From: Rothia halotolerans
Lineage (GTDB): Bacteria; Actinomycetota; Actinomycetes; Actinomycetales; Micrococcaceae
Assembly: GCF_004136635.1 (NCBI RefSeq)
Contig: NZ_NOIU01000002.1
Coordinates: forward strand, 558,001-622,000
Direction of reading: 5' to 3'
Length of the DNA: 64,000 nucleotides
Below are positions 32,249 through 40,635 of this stretch, in pieces. A program made the position numbers and the translations under genes. Within the stretch, counting starts at the first letter, position 1. Every line of letters starts with the position of its first letter. The notes below the pieces were generated by a model, which was given only the letters and a program-made list of their open reading frames with translations, searched no databases and was not told the origin of the DNA.

Positions 32249-33130
32249 TCAGGCCTCGGGGATGTCGCGGTGGAAGCCCTCCAGGGTCACGCTGTCCGGA
32301 TCGGGGCCGCCGCGCTCTCCGGTGTTCAGGCCGTCGATCGTGGCCAGCTGATCCGAGGAGAGCTCGAAGTCGAACACGTCGAAGTTCGCGGCGATCCGCT
32401 CGGGATTGACCGACTTGGGGATCGCGGAGCGGCCCTGCTGCAGGTGCCAGCGCAGCATCACCTGCGCGGGGGTCTTCCCGTGCGCCTCGGCGATCTCTCC
32501 GATCACCGGGTCGTTGAAGGTCTAGCGGTCCGAGTCTCCGCGGTAGCTGGTGATCCCTCCCATCGGCGACCACGCCTGCGTGAGAATGCCGTGCTCCCTG
32601 TTCGCAGCCTGCACCTCGGGCTGGGTGAAGTAGGGGTGCACCTCGACCTGGTTCACGGCCGGGACGACGTCGGTCCGCTCCAGCAGCCGCTCCAGGGCGT
32701 CGGGCATGAAGTTGCTGACGCCGATCGCGCGGACCTTCCCGTCCTCGAGCAGCTTCTCCAGGGCCTTGTACGCCGCGACCGTCCTGTCGAAGTCGGAGGT
32801 CAGCGGCTGGTGCAGCAGGAGCAAGTCGATCTGGTCGACGCCGAGCTTCCCGGCGGACTTGTCGAAGGCGTGCAGCGCCTCGTCGTAGCCGTAGTCGCTG
32901 ATCCACAGCTTCGTCTCCACGAAGGCCTCGGACCGGTCGACGTCGGACTGCCGGATCCCTTCGCCGACCTCCCGCTCGTTGAAGTAGGAGGCGGCGGTGT
33001 CGATGAGCCGGTATCCGGTCCGCAGCGCCTCGACGACGGAGTCGACGGTCTGCTCGGGCGGGGTCTGGAAGACGCCGAAGCCCAGCGCGGGCATCTCGAC
33101 GCCGTTGTTCAGGGTGATGTTCTCAGTCAT
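32249..33130 (-). pseudogene. aldo/keto reductase interrupted by one amber codon
   Basis: Homology runs continuously in a single frame from MTENITLNNGVEMPALGFGV through DTAASYFNE (Tyr), ETKLWISDY (Lys), LLLLHQPLT (His) and LTQAWSPMGG to VIGEIAEAHGKTPAQVML and AIPKSVNPERIAAN, 293 codons in total. A TAG at 32522-32524 between YRGDSDR and TFNDPVIGE breaks it. One base change (for example TCG to TAG) explains the break. The N-terminal fragment would lack the cofactor-binding end. The promoter retains the ACTGGCAGT operator and geometry of the neighbouring regulators, so loss is recent. Confidence 0.85.
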
Positions 33131-33169
33131 GCCTCCCACGGTAGGCGCGTCCAGGGGCGTGAGGGAGGA

Positions 33170-33178
33170 ACTGGCAGT
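33170..33178 (-). promoter_or_regulatory. ACTGSCAGT operator A
   Basis: Palindrome 39 bases before the aldo/keto reductase ATG (33130). TACCGT follows at 26 bases and lies 7 bases before the ATG. Same layout as operators B and C. Confidence 0.7.
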
Positions 33179-33217
33179 ACACCTTTTTCCGCGCGGGCGC
33201 CGGCAGAGCGTGAGAGC

Positions 33218-34093
33218 TCATCTCATGGTGGCCCTGCGGTCCCGGGTCTCCTCGGTGGCGGCGAGGCTGCCCAGCAGCTGGAGCCGTTCCGCGGTGGGGC
33301 TGCCGGGTTCAGCGGTGTGGGCATAGAGGAACCGGTCGGGGTCCGTCGGTATCTCCAGCGCTTCGTAGCCGAGGTCGAGCTCGCCGACGAGGGGGTGGTG
33401 GATGCGTTTGGTCCCGAGACGGTGGAAGCGCACCTCGTGCCGTCCCCAGCGGGTGCGGAACTCGTCGCTGCGGGTGGCCAGCTCGCCGATCAGGCCGGTC
33501 AGCCCGGGGTCGTGCGGCGCTTGGCCGGCGTAGCTGCGCAGGGTGGCGACCACCTCGTCGGCGACTCGGTCCCAGTCCGGGAAGAAGTCCTCCGCGTCGG
33601 GGCTGAAGAAGATGAACCGGGCGGCGTTCGCCTGGTTGACGGGATCCTCGAGGATGGGGGCGTACAGGGCTCGGCCGAGGGGGTTGGTGGCGAGGATGGT
33701 GGTCTGGCGATCCCTGATCCAGGCCGGGGTCCCGGTGATCGCCTGCAGCAACTGGTGCAGTCCCGGGCGGAGGTCGCGCCGGGTCTGAGGCCGGCGTCGG
33801 GCTGATGTTCGCGGGGCCGCGGCCCGGGCGAGGTGGTGCAGGTGGGCGGTCTCCGCCTCGTCCAGCCTCAGTGCCCGCGCGAGGCTGCCGAGCACGTCGG
33901 GTGAGACCCCGGAGAGGTCTCCGCGCTCCATGCGGGCGTAGTACTCCACGCTGATGTGGGTGAGCATGGCGACCTCTTCACGCCGCAGCCCGGGCACACG
34001 GCGTCGTCCACCGGGAAGGAAACCGGCCTGGTCGGGTGAGATGCGGTCCCGGCGACTGCGGAGGAACTGCGCCGCTTCTGCTCGATGGTCCAT
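33218..34093 (-). CDS. XRE family regulator with MmyB-like ligand-binding domain, copy 1
   Basis: 291 residues. N-terminal HTH: AAQFLRSRRDRISPDQAG, VPGLRREEVAMLTHISVEYYARMERGDLSGVSPDVLGSLARAL. The MmyB-type (MLTR_LBD) C-terminal half reads ITGTPAWIRDRQTTILATNPLGRALYAPIL, FFPDWDRVADEVVATLRSYAGQAP, and ends with YAHTAEPGSPTAERLQLL. The class is known to bind fatty-acid-like ligands and to sit beside oxidoreductases. It lies between a second copy and an aldo/keto reductase. Operator B sits 39 bases before its ATG, so autoregulation is likely. Confidence 0.92.
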   Translation of the reverse strand: MDHRAEAAQFLRSRRDRISPDQAGFLPGGRRRVPGLRREEVAMLTHISVEYYARMERGDLSGVSPDVLGSLARALRLDEAETAHLHHLARAAAPRTSARRRPQTRRDLRPGLHQLLQAITGTPAWIRDRQTTILATNPLGRALYAPILEDPVNQANAARFIFFSPDAEDFFPDWDRVADEVVATLRSYAGQAPHDPGLTGLIGELATRSDEFRTRWGRHEVRFHRLGTKRIHHPLVGELDLGYEALEIPTDPDRFLYAHTAEPGSPTAERLQLLGSLAATEETRDRRATMR

Positions 34094-34132
34094 GCTCTAC
34101 ACGGTAGAGCGGGCCGCAGCTGCGTAGGAGGC

Positions 34133-34141
34133 ACTGGCAGT
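34133..34141 (-). promoter_or_regulatory. ACTGSCAGT operator B
   Basis: Palindrome 39 bases before the ATG of regulator copy 1, with TACCGT 26 bases after it and 7 bases before the ATG. Confidence 0.7.
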
Positions 34142-34188
34142 ACGTGGTTTGCCGACGCCGGCCGGCACGGCTGGTCAGTGCTGGCCGG

Positions 34189-35058
34189 TCAGTGCCGTGA
34201 GGCGGACACGTCGCTGCTGATCGCGACGCTGCCCAGCAGCTTCAGCCGCTCTTCGGACGGTGATCCGGGTTCGGCGGTGAAGGCGAACATGAACCAGTCG
34301 GGGTTCGTCGGCAGCTCCATCGCCTCGTAGGAGAGCTCCAGATCGCCGACGACGGGATGGTGGATGCGCTTGAGCCCGGCCCGATGATGGCGGACGTCGT
34401 GCTTGGCCCAGAGGTGCCGGAAGGTGTCGCTGCGGGTGACGAGCTCCCCGATCAGGTCGGTGAGCCTCTTGTCGTGCGGGCTCTGTCCGGCGTAGGTGCG
34501 CAGGGTGGCCACCATGCCCTCGGCGTTGTCCTCCCAATCGGGGAAGAAGACGTGCGAGGCCGGGTTGAGGAAGGTGAACCGAGCCGTGTTGCCCCGGTTG
34601 GCTGGATCGTCGAGCATCGGCGCGTAGAGAGCCCGGCCCAGCGGGTTGGCCGCGACGAAGTCCAGGCGCCGGTCCCTGACCCACATCGGGGCTCCGGTCA
34701 CCGCGTCGAGGAAGCGCTGCAGCGTGGGCTTCACGGCCTGCTGAGTCGGTGCGGCCCGCCGACGCCGCGGCGGCGTCGGCGCGGCCGCCTGGGCGAGGTC
34801 GGCCAGATGGTCGGTCTCGGCCTCATCCAGCTGCAGGGCGCGGGCGAGCGCGTCGAGCACCTCGAGGGAGACCCCGGCGAGGTCGCCGCGTTCCATGCGC
34901 GCATAGTATTCGACGCTGACGCCGGTGAGCAGGGCGACCTCCTCGCGGCGGAGGCCCGGCACGCGCCGGCGCCCGCCGCCGATGATGCCCGCCTGTTCCG
35001 GTGTGATGCGGTCCCTGCGCGTGCGCAGGAACTCGGCGACCTGCGCACGATGTTCCAT
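34189..35058 (-). CDS. XRE family regulator with MmyB-like ligand-binding domain, copy 2
   Basis: 289 residues from ATG 35058 (GTG 35067 is also in frame; the ATG matches the start of copy 1, MEHRAQVAEFL against MDHRAEAAQFL). HTH EVALLTGVSVEYYARMERGDLAGVSLEVLDALARAL; ligand domain VTGAPMWVRDRRLDFVAANPLGRALYAPML, FFPDWEDNAEGMVATLRTYAGQSP and FAFTAEPGSPSEERLKLL. It is divergent from an MFS exporter across 102 bp that hold operator C. It probably controls the exporter and itself. Confidence 0.92.
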   Translation of the reverse strand: MEHRAQVAEFLRTRRDRITPEQAGIIGGGRRRVPGLRREEVALLTGVSVEYYARMERGDLAGVSLEVLDALARALQLDEAETDHLADLAQAAAPTPPRRRRAAPTQQAVKPTLQRFLDAVTGAPMWVRDRRLDFVAANPLGRALYAPMLDDPANRGNTARFTFLNPASHVFFPDWEDNAEGMVATLRTYAGQSPHDKRLTDLIGELVTRSDTFRHLWAKHDVRHHRAGLKRIHHPVVGDLELSYEAMELPTNPDWFMFAFTAEPGSPSEERLKLLGSVAISSDVSASRH

Positions 35059-35097
35059 GCCTTCCACGGTAGTCGCCTGTGCTCGACTCTAGGGGGA

Positions 35098-35106
35098 ACT
35101 GCCAGT
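35098..35106. promoter_or_regulatory. ACTGSCAGT operator C
   Basis: Palindrome in the divergent region between regulator copy 2 and the MFS gene. On the regulator side the layout is the same (26 bases to TACCGT, 39 to the ATG). On the exporter side it lies 54 bases before the ATG. Confidence 0.7.
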
Positions 35107-35160
35107 ACACCTATCAGCTGCTCCTTCCCCGCCGAGCGGAGCGCGGGTGGACTGGAGGAC

Positions 35161-36576
35161 ATGGTTACAGCTTCGTCCTCCTCCAGGCCCGCGCGGACGT
35201 CGGGCCTGCGCACCGGCGTGATCCTCGCGATCGTGCTGGTCAGCTACTTCATGATCGTGCTCGACAACTCCATCATCTTCACCGGCCTCCCCCAGATCCA
35301 GCGGAGCCTGGACCTCTCGGCCAGCGGCATGGCCTGGGCGCAGAACGCCTACACGCTCGTCTTCGGCGGACTGCTGCTGCTGGGTGCTCGCATGGGCGAC
35401 CTGCTGGGGCGCCGCCGGGTGTTCGTCGTCGGGCTGGTGCTGTTCGGGCTCGCCTCCCTGCTCGTCGGCACCGCGCAGAACGAGGCCTGGATCATCGCCG
35501 CCCGGGCCTTCCAGGGCATCGGCGCGGCCGTCGTCGCGCCGTCCTCGCTGGCGCTGATCACCGCGATCTTCCCCGCCGGGCCGCAGCGGATCCGCGCGAC
35601 CGCCGCCTACGGCACCACGGCGGGACTCGGGGCGAGCCTGGGCCTGGTCGTCGGCGGGGCGCTGGCCGAGTGGATCTCGTGGCGAGCGGGCTTCTACGTC
35701 AACGTGCCGATCGCGATCGTCATGGTGGTCCTGGCGCTGAGGTTCCTGCCCGGATTCGAGACGGTGCGCGGCCGCTTCGACCTCGTCGGGGCGCTGACCT
35801 CGACCCTCGGCATGGGCGCGTTCGTCTACGGGATCGTCAACGCCGGCGAGAGGGGCTGGGCGGATCCGCTGACGCTCTGGCCGATCCTCGCCGGGCTGGC
35901 GGTGCTGGCCGTCTTCGTGGTCAACGAATGGAAGGCCGGGCAGCCGATCATGCCGCTGCGCCTGTTCGCCAGCCGGCAGCGCTCGGGTGCCGCGATCGCC
36001 CGGCTGCTGTTCGCCGGGACGATGATCGCGTTCTTCTTCTTCACCACCCAGCTCTTCCAGGGCGTCTACGGCTGGACTCCGCTGCAGGCGGGCTTGGGGT
36101 TCCTGCCGATGACCGTCGTGCAGTTCGCCTCCTCGCTGTTCGTCACGCGGCTCACGCGCCGATTCGGCAACGCGCTGCTCCTGGTCGGCGGGCTCCTGCT
36201 GGTCACCGCGGGGATGATCTGGATGACGCAGATCACCGCGGAGACCCCGTTCCTCGCCGGGGCCGTGGGGCCGCTGATCCTGCTGGGGCTGGGGCAGGGC
36301 GTCGCCTTCGGTCCGCTGACCTCCGCCGGGGTGGCCGGCGCCCGGTCCGAGGACGCCGGGGCCGCCTCCGGCCTGGTCAACACCGCGCATCAGCTCGGGT
36401 CCACGCTCGGCGTCGCGGTCCTCACGGCCGCGGCGGCGGGGGCGGCCACCTTGGAGGGCCGCGTCGTCGACGCCTATATCGGCGGCAGCGTGATGCTCGG
36501 CATCGCCGTCCTCGCGGCCCTGATCCTGATCGTGCCGGGAGAGCGCGGGCGAGGGCGCCGCACGTCCGTCGAGTGA
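35161..36576 (+). CDS. MFS drug exporter, DHA2 type
   Basis: 471 residues, 14 helices likely. Starts after GGAGGAC. Motifs: VSYFMIVLDNSIIFTGLPQIQ (helix 1), FGGLLLLGARMGDLLGRRRVF (motif A), ARAFQGIGAAVVAPSSLALI and GLVVGGALAEWISWRAGFYVNVPIA (motif C). It likely expels hydrophobic antibiotics or metabolites. Divergent to regulator copy 2 and behind operator C, so probably induced by that regulator's ligand. Confidence 0.93.
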   Translation: MVTASSSSRPARTSGLRTGVILAIVLVSYFMIVLDNSIIFTGLPQIQRSLDLSASGMAWAQNAYTLVFGGLLLLGARMGDLLGRRRVFVVGLVLFGLASLLVGTAQNEAWIIAARAFQGIGAAVVAPSSLALITAIFPAGPQRIRATAAYGTTAGLGASLGLVVGGALAEWISWRAGFYVNVPIAIVMVVLALRFLPGFETVRGRFDLVGALTSTLGMGAFVYGIVNAGERGWADPLTLWPILAGLAVLAVFVVNEWKAGQPIMPLRLFASRQRSGAAIARLLFAGTMIAFFFFTTQLFQGVYGWTPLQAGLGFLPMTVVQFASSLFVTRLTRRFGNALLLVGGLLLVTAGMIWMTQITAETPFLAGAVGPLILLGLGQGVAFGPLTSAGVAGARSEDAGAASGLVNTAHQLGSTLGVAVLTAAAAGAATLEGRVVDAYIGGSVMLGIAVLAALILIVPGERGRGRRTSVE

Positions 36577-36626
36577 CGGGAACGCCGGCCGTTCCCGCCT
36601 CCCGGAGGCACGACGGCGAGGGAGGA

Positions 36627-36635
36627 ACTGCCAGT
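36627..36635 (+). promoter_or_regulatory. ACTGSCAGT operator D
   Basis: Fourth copy of the palindrome, with GGGAGGA just before it as in operator A. It lies 181 bases before the SDR start; no TACCGT element follows at the usual distance, so the promoter layout differs. A GCCCTCC/GGAGGGC hairpin (36711-36730) lies between. Confidence 0.6.
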
Positions 36636-36816
36636 GCCTTCCTCACGGCCGGATCCGCTGATGCGATGAGACGTGCAAGGAGCGTGAACGAGACGAACCG
36701 GCGCTTCTCAGCCCTCCCGCCCAGGAGGGCGGCACAGGACGAAGAGGTCGATCACGCCGGCGCCGCTGCCTTCCCATCCAGGAGAGCGGCACATATCGAG
36801 ATGAAGGAGTCATCAC

Positions 36817-37554
36817 ATGACTGAGAACCAGAACAGCAGCCGCGTCGCGGTCATCACCGGGGCCTCCTCCGGCATCGGCGCGGCCACCGCTCGCGCCCTG
36901 GCCGGTGAGGGGTACCGGGTCGCGCTGCTGGCACGCCGTCGGGACCGGATCGACGCGTTGGCCGCCGAGCTCGGCAACGGATCGATCGCGATCCAGGCCG
37001 ACGTGACCGACCGGGACCAGCTCGCCGCGGCCGCGCAGCGCGTCCAGGACGAGCTCGGCGGCGCGGACGTGCTGGTCAACAACGCCGGCGTCATGCTGCT
37101 GGGCCCGTTCTCCTCGGATCGCCGCGAGGACTACCGCACCATGGTCGAGGCGAACCTGCTCGGCGCGATCACCGCCACCGAGGTCTTCCTCGACCAGCTG
37201 ACGAGCGGCGACGGCGGGGACCTGATCAACCTCTCCTCCGTCGCCGGACGTACCGCCCGGGCGACCAACGGGGTCTACGCCGCGACGAAGTGGGGGATCA
37301 ACGGGTGGTCGGAGTCGATGCGCCAGGAGCTGCTGCCCGAGGTGCGGGTGACCCTCATCGAGCCGGGCGTGGTGGACACGGAGCTGCCTTCCCACATCAC
37401 CGATGAGGCCACCCGTGAACAGGTGCAGAAGGGCTACGACGCCGCGACGGTCACACCGGAGGAAGTCGCCGAAGTCATCGCCTTCGTCCTCGCCCGGCCC
37501 CGACACCTGGCCATCAACGAGGTCCTGCTCCGGCCGGCCGATCAGCTCGCCTGA
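36817..37554 (+). CDS. short-chain dehydrogenase/reductase
   Basis: 245 residues, classical SDR. Cofactor motif VITGASSGIGAATARAL, DVTDRDQLAAA, NNAGVMLLGPF, catalytic Ser in LINLSSVAGRTA and YAATK (Tyr, Lys), then IEPGVVDTELPSH. NADP preference is suggested by the basic LARRRDRI after the second strand. XRE/MmyB-type regulators often govern SDRs like this one; operator D supports that here. Confidence 0.93.
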   Translation: MTENQNSSRVAVITGASSGIGAATARALAGEGYRVALLARRRDRIDALAAELGNGSIAIQADVTDRDQLAAAAQRVQDELGGADVLVNNAGVMLLGPFSSDRREDYRTMVEANLLGAITATEVFLDQLTSGDGGDLINLSSVAGRTARATNGVYAATKWGINGWSESMRQELLPEVRVTLIEPGVVDTELPSHITDEATREQVQKGYDAATVTPEEVAEVIAFVLARPRHLAINEVLLRPADQLA

Positions 37555-37867
37555 TAGCGGTCCGTACGGCCTTCGTCCTCGCCCGGTCGAGGGGAGAACT
37601 CGGTTCCGGTCTCTGTCCTGGTGGAGCACGTTGTGGACAGAGGCCGGGACCTGTCTGTGCTCGCCTGTCCCCTATAGCGCCGTGAGGTGGAGGCTGGATT
37701 CGCATGGCTGGGTTATCAACAGGACCCCTCACGAACAGTTAGGAGAAGTTCAGGTCTCAACTCTGTTGAGGGTGCGATTGCTGACTCCCGTGCCTCGTCG
37801 TCCAACAGCACACCTCAGTATGTAAGGATTCCACCTTCAAGCCGTGGGATCCCCTGACCCACCACAC
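37555..37867. other. intergenic stretch before the tRNA terminator
   Basis: No gene seen. It includes a CTCAAC/GTTGAG inverted repeat (37756-37770) and two sequences one base off a DnaA box (near 37631 and 37714), not enough for an origin. No integrase remnant was recognised, although it flanks a tRNA gene. Confidence 0.3.
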
Positions 37868-37904
37868 AAAAATCCCGCCCTGTCCGAGGACAGAACGGGA
37901 TTTT
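37868..37904 (-). terminator. Rho-independent terminator of the tRNA
   Basis: On the minus strand, AAAATCCCG...CTGTC pairs with GACAG...CGGGATTTTT around a CTCG loop. The stem ends in a U-rich run, which is rare in this GC-rich window. It begins 10 bases after the tRNA 3' end. Confidence 0.88.
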
Positions 37905-37913
37905 CCTATGGAG

Positions 37914-37986
37914 TGGAGCTGAGGGGACTCGAACCCCTGACCCTCTGCATGCCATGCAGATGCGCTACCAGCTGCGCCACAGCCCC
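37914..37986 (-). tRNA. tRNA-Ala(GGC)
   Basis: 73 nt. Acceptor stem GGGGCTG with CAGCTCC plus discriminator A (one G-U pair). D-arm GCGCAGCTGGTAGCGC. Anticodon stem TCTGC/GCAGA with loop ATGGCAT, giving anticodon GGC. T-arm with GGTTCGAGTCC. CCA is not encoded. Flanked by a matching promoter and a terminator, so it is a single-gene transcript. Confidence 0.97.
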
Positions 37987-37997
37987 AACGACATATG

Positions 37998-38027
37998 ACT
38001 TTAGCAGAGACGATCTCATGTGCCCAA
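37998..38027 (-). promoter_or_regulatory. promoter of the tRNA-Ala gene
   Basis: TTGGGC, 18-bp spacer, TAAAGT, ending 11 bases before the tRNA 5' end. Spacing and position fit a housekeeping sigma promoter. Confidence 0.6.
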
Positions 38028-38176
38028 ATCGGCGTTCTGCTCTGTTGCCCCACGGGCCATCAGGGCACGACGCAGCCCGGCAACACGCCCCTCTCGTCCT
38101 GCCCCCGCCCCATCCCCATCCTGCCCAACGGATTCCTACCCATCCGGCTCCCGCCCCGCGGACTCCCGCCAAACCC

Positions 38177-39190
38177 CTACTGCCGCGAGAAAGCAGCATC
38201 AAAGGAAGCCTCCGGCATCTCCCACAGCAGCGACCGCACGAAGCGCACCGCCTCGGCCGCCCCGTGCAGCCGGTCCATGCCGGCGTCCTCCCACTCGATG
38301 GAGATCGGCCCCTCGTACCCGATGGCGCGGAGCGTCCGGAAGGCGTCCTCCCACGGCACATCCCCGCGGCCCGTGGAGACGAAGTCCCAGCCGCGTCGCG
38401 GATCCCCCCAGGGCAGGTGGGAGCCGAGGGCGCCCGAGCGGCCGTCGGGCCGCCGCAGCCGGGTGTCCTTGCAGTCCACGTGGTAGATGCGGTCCCGGAA
38501 GTCCCGGATGAACCCCACCGGGTCGATGTTCTGCCACATCATGTGCGAGGGGTCCCAGTTGAAGCCGAACGCCTCCCGGTGGCCGACGGCGTCGAGGGCC
38601 CGCTGCGAGGTCCAGTAGTCGTAGGCGATCTCCCCGGGATGCACCTCGTGGGCGAAGCGCACGCCCTCGGCGTCGAACACGTCGAGGATGGGGTCCCAGC
38701 GCTCGGCGAAGTCCTCGTATCCTCGCTCGATCATCTCCTCCCCGATCGGCGGGAACATCGCCACGTAGGGCCAGACGGAGGAGCCGGTGAAGCCCACGAC
38801 GACGTCGACGTCGAGCCGGCGCGCCACGCGTGCGGCCCGCTTCATGTCCTCCGCTGCGCGCTGCCGCACGCCCTCCGCCTTGCCGTCGCCCCACACGTAG
38901 TCGCGGAGGATCGCCCGGTGGCGGAAGTCGATCGGCGCGTCGCACACCGCCTGGCCGGCGAGGTGGTTGGAGATCGCGTGGACCTCCAGGCCGTGGCGCT
39001 GGAGGATCGCGCGGCGCGAGTCGAGGTAGGCCGGGTCCTCCTCGGCGCGCCGCAGGTCCAGGTGGTCCCCGGAGGCGGCGATCTCCAGGCCGTCGTACCC
39101 CCATCCGGCCGCGAGCCGGCACACCTCCTCGAAGGGCAGGTCGGCCCACTGGCCGGTGAACAGGGTGACGGGGTGCGGGCTCTTCGACAT
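38177..39190 (-). CDS. sugar phosphate isomerase/epimerase (TIM barrel)
   Basis: 337 residues, AP-endonuclease-2-like TIM barrel. Start [42 protein letters not shown]; metal/substrate residues appear in [52 protein letters not shown] and [11 protein letters not shown] (Glu, Asp, His, Glu of the fold). It isomerises or epimerises a sugar or inositol derivative. It follows a Gfo/Idh/MocA dehydrogenase on the same strand across a 149-bp gap containing tandem repeats. Together they look like one catabolic operon. Confidence 0.92.
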   Translation of the reverse strand: MSKSPHPVTLFTGQWADLPFEEVCRLAAGWGYDGLEIAASGDHLDLRRAEEDPAYLDSRRAILQRHGLEVHAISNHLAGQAVCDAPIDFRHRAILRDYVWGDGKAEGVRQRAAEDMKRAARVARRLDVDVVVGFTGSSVWPYVAMFPPIGEEMIERGYEDFAERWDPILDVFDAEGVRFAHEVHPGEIAYDYWTSQRALDAVGHREAFGFNWDPSHMMWQNIDPVGFIRDFRDRIYHVDCKDTRLRRPDGRSGALGSHLPWGDPRRGWDFVSTGRGDVPWEDAFRTLRAIGYEGPISIEWEDAGMDRLHGAAEAVRFVRSLLWEMPEASFDAAFSRQ

Positions 39191-39202
39191 CGCTTCCTTC
39201 TC

Positions 39203-39328
39203 TCCTCGGGGTCGGTTGTTCCTCGGGTAGGTCTTTCCTCGTGGCGGCCTTTCCTCGGGCCGACCGTTCCGTGCTGCGGTCGTTCGGTGATGCGATCGTT
39301 CGGTGATGCAGTCGTTCCGTGATGCGGC
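39203..39328. repeat. 16-bp tandem repeat array (about 8 units)
   Basis: Two blocks in the same 16-bp register. The first has four units starting TCCTCGG (the last 14 bp), the second four units of type CGTTCGGTGATGCGAT with 1-4 changes each. It lies between the dehydrogenase stop and the isomerase start, just before the isomerase ribosome site. Units encode no conserved peptide. Confidence 0.75.
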
Positions 39329-39339
39329 CGTCCCCCGCC

Positions 39340-40434
39340 TCAGCCGGCGGACGGCCCCGGCGGGATCTCCGTCCAGGCGCCGGAGGCCGCCGAGGCGAGC
39401 ACGGCCTCGGTCAGGATCGCCGCGCGCACGCCGTCGGCGAGGGTGGGCAGCCCCTCGGGCCGCTCGCCGCGGATCGCCGCGTGCACGTCCTCGACGAAGG
39501 CGTTGAAGGCGTCCTGGTAGCCCATCGGGTGCCCGGCGGGGACGCGGGAGAGCCGCCCGGCGTCGGGCGGGAGCGTCTCCGGGTCGCGGACCAGCAGCCG
39601 CGAGCCCTCCCGGGCCCCGAGCCACAGCTCCTCCGGCCGCTCCTGCTCGAAGCGGGCGCTGGCCTGCGCGCCGTGGACCTCGAGGGTCAGCGCGTTCTTC
39701 CGCCCCGGCGCCATCTGCGAGACGAGCGCGGTGCCCAGCACCCCGCCCTCGAGCTCGAAGAGGACGGCCGCCAGGTCCTCGTTGGAGACCCGCTCGCCGC
39801 CGCGCTCGGAGAACACGGTGCGCGTGCGGGCCGTCAGGCCGGTGACGCGGCGCCCGGTGACGAACTCGACCAGGTCGAACAGGTGCGAGCCGATGTCGGC
39901 GAAGGCGCGGGATCCCCCGCCCTCGGCGCCGGTGCGCCAGTTCGCGTCGTCGGGACGCACCATCCAGTCCTGGAGGTAGCCGCAGTCGACCGTCAGGAGA
40001 TCGCCGAGGCCACCGGACCGGATCCGCTCCCGGGCCTCGCGCACCATGGGGTGGTAGCGGTACACGAAGGGGACCGCCGCGCACAGGCCGCTCCCCTCCG
40101 CCCGCGCCAGCAGGGCCCGGGCGTCCTCGACGCCGGTCGCGATCGGCTTCTCGCAGATCACGTGCTTGCCCGCCGCGAGCGCGGCCCCGGCCTGCTCGGC
40201 GTGCAGTCGGTTCGGCGTGCACACGTGGACCAGGTCCACGTCCGGGGCCGCCAGCACCTCGGAGACCTCGCCGGCGCGCTCGGCACCCACCTGATCCAGG
40301 GCCTGCCGGGCGCGCTCCGGGCGTGAGGAGGCCAGCGCGGCGACCCGGCCGCGCGCCGCGCGCACGGCCCGGGCGTGGACGGTCGCCATGAAGCCGGCGC
40401 CGAGGATCGCGCTCACCGGGGGTGTCGAGGACAA
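39340..40434 (-). CDS. Gfo/Idh/MocA family oxidoreductase
   Basis: 364 residues. Rossmann motif [33 protein letters not shown] (the EKP loop holding the catalytic Lys); [19 protein letters not shown]; active-site [22 protein letters not shown] (Asp, His). It oxidises a sugar or cyclitol hydroxyl with NAD(P). Divergent from a second dehydrogenase, and upstream of the isomerase gene; these three with ThuA suggest a keto-sugar pathway of the trehalose/inositol-glucoside type. Confidence 0.93.
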   Translation of the reverse strand: MSSTPPVSAILGAGFMATVHARAVRAARGRVAALASSRPERARQALDQVGAERAGEVSEVLAAPDVDLVHVCTPNRLHAEQAGAALAAGKHVICEKPIATGVEDARALLARAEGSGLCAAVPFVYRYHPMVREARERIRSGGLGDLLTVDCGYLQDWMVRPDDANWRTGAEGGGSRAFADIGSHLFDLVEFVTGRRVTGLTARTRTVFSERGGERVSNEDLAAVLFELEGGVLGTALVSQMAPGRKNALTLEVHGAQASARFEQERPEELWLGAREGSRLLVRDPETLPPDAGRLSRVPAGHPMGYQDAFNAFVEDVHAAIRGERPEGLPTLADGVRAAILTEAVLASAASGAWTEIPPGPSAG

Positions 40435-40531
40435 CGTCGTTCTCCTTCGCGTCGATCGTCTGCCGCCGGGGACGCTTGCGGCCGGACCCCGGGAATCCCC
40501 GGGGCCGCCATCGTCTCATCCGGCGCGGTCG

Positions 40532-40563
40532 TTGACACTCATTTTATTTAGGATCAATATAAA
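40532..40563 (+). promoter_or_regulatory. promoter and operator-like dyad between divergent sugar genes
   Basis: TTGACA at 40532-40537 is a consensus -35. An AT-rich 21-nt dyad with TTTAT and ATAAA ends (40543-40563) overlaps the spacer and -10 area (CAATAT or TATAAA). It is the only AT-rich segment in the 200-bp divergent region, a likely site for a sugar-responsive repressor not present in the window. Confidence 0.5.
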
Positions 40564-40635
40564 GTCCTACGGTATCACCCAGATCACACGATGCCGAGGC
40601 TTCCGCCGCCGAAGAACCGAAGGAGAGCATCATCC

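Noticed and set aside
37555-37760. DnaA-box-like sequences near tRNA-Ala as a sign of an origin
   Set aside because: Only two, each with a mismatch, no dnaA/dnaN and no AT-rich unwinding region.
37844-38600. Prophage or integrative element at the tRNA-Ala gene
   Set aside because: No integrase, no repeat of the tRNA 3' end and no phage gene within the window.
39203-39328. CRISPR array
   Set aside because: Units of 16 bp are directly adjacent with no spacers and no cas genes nearby.
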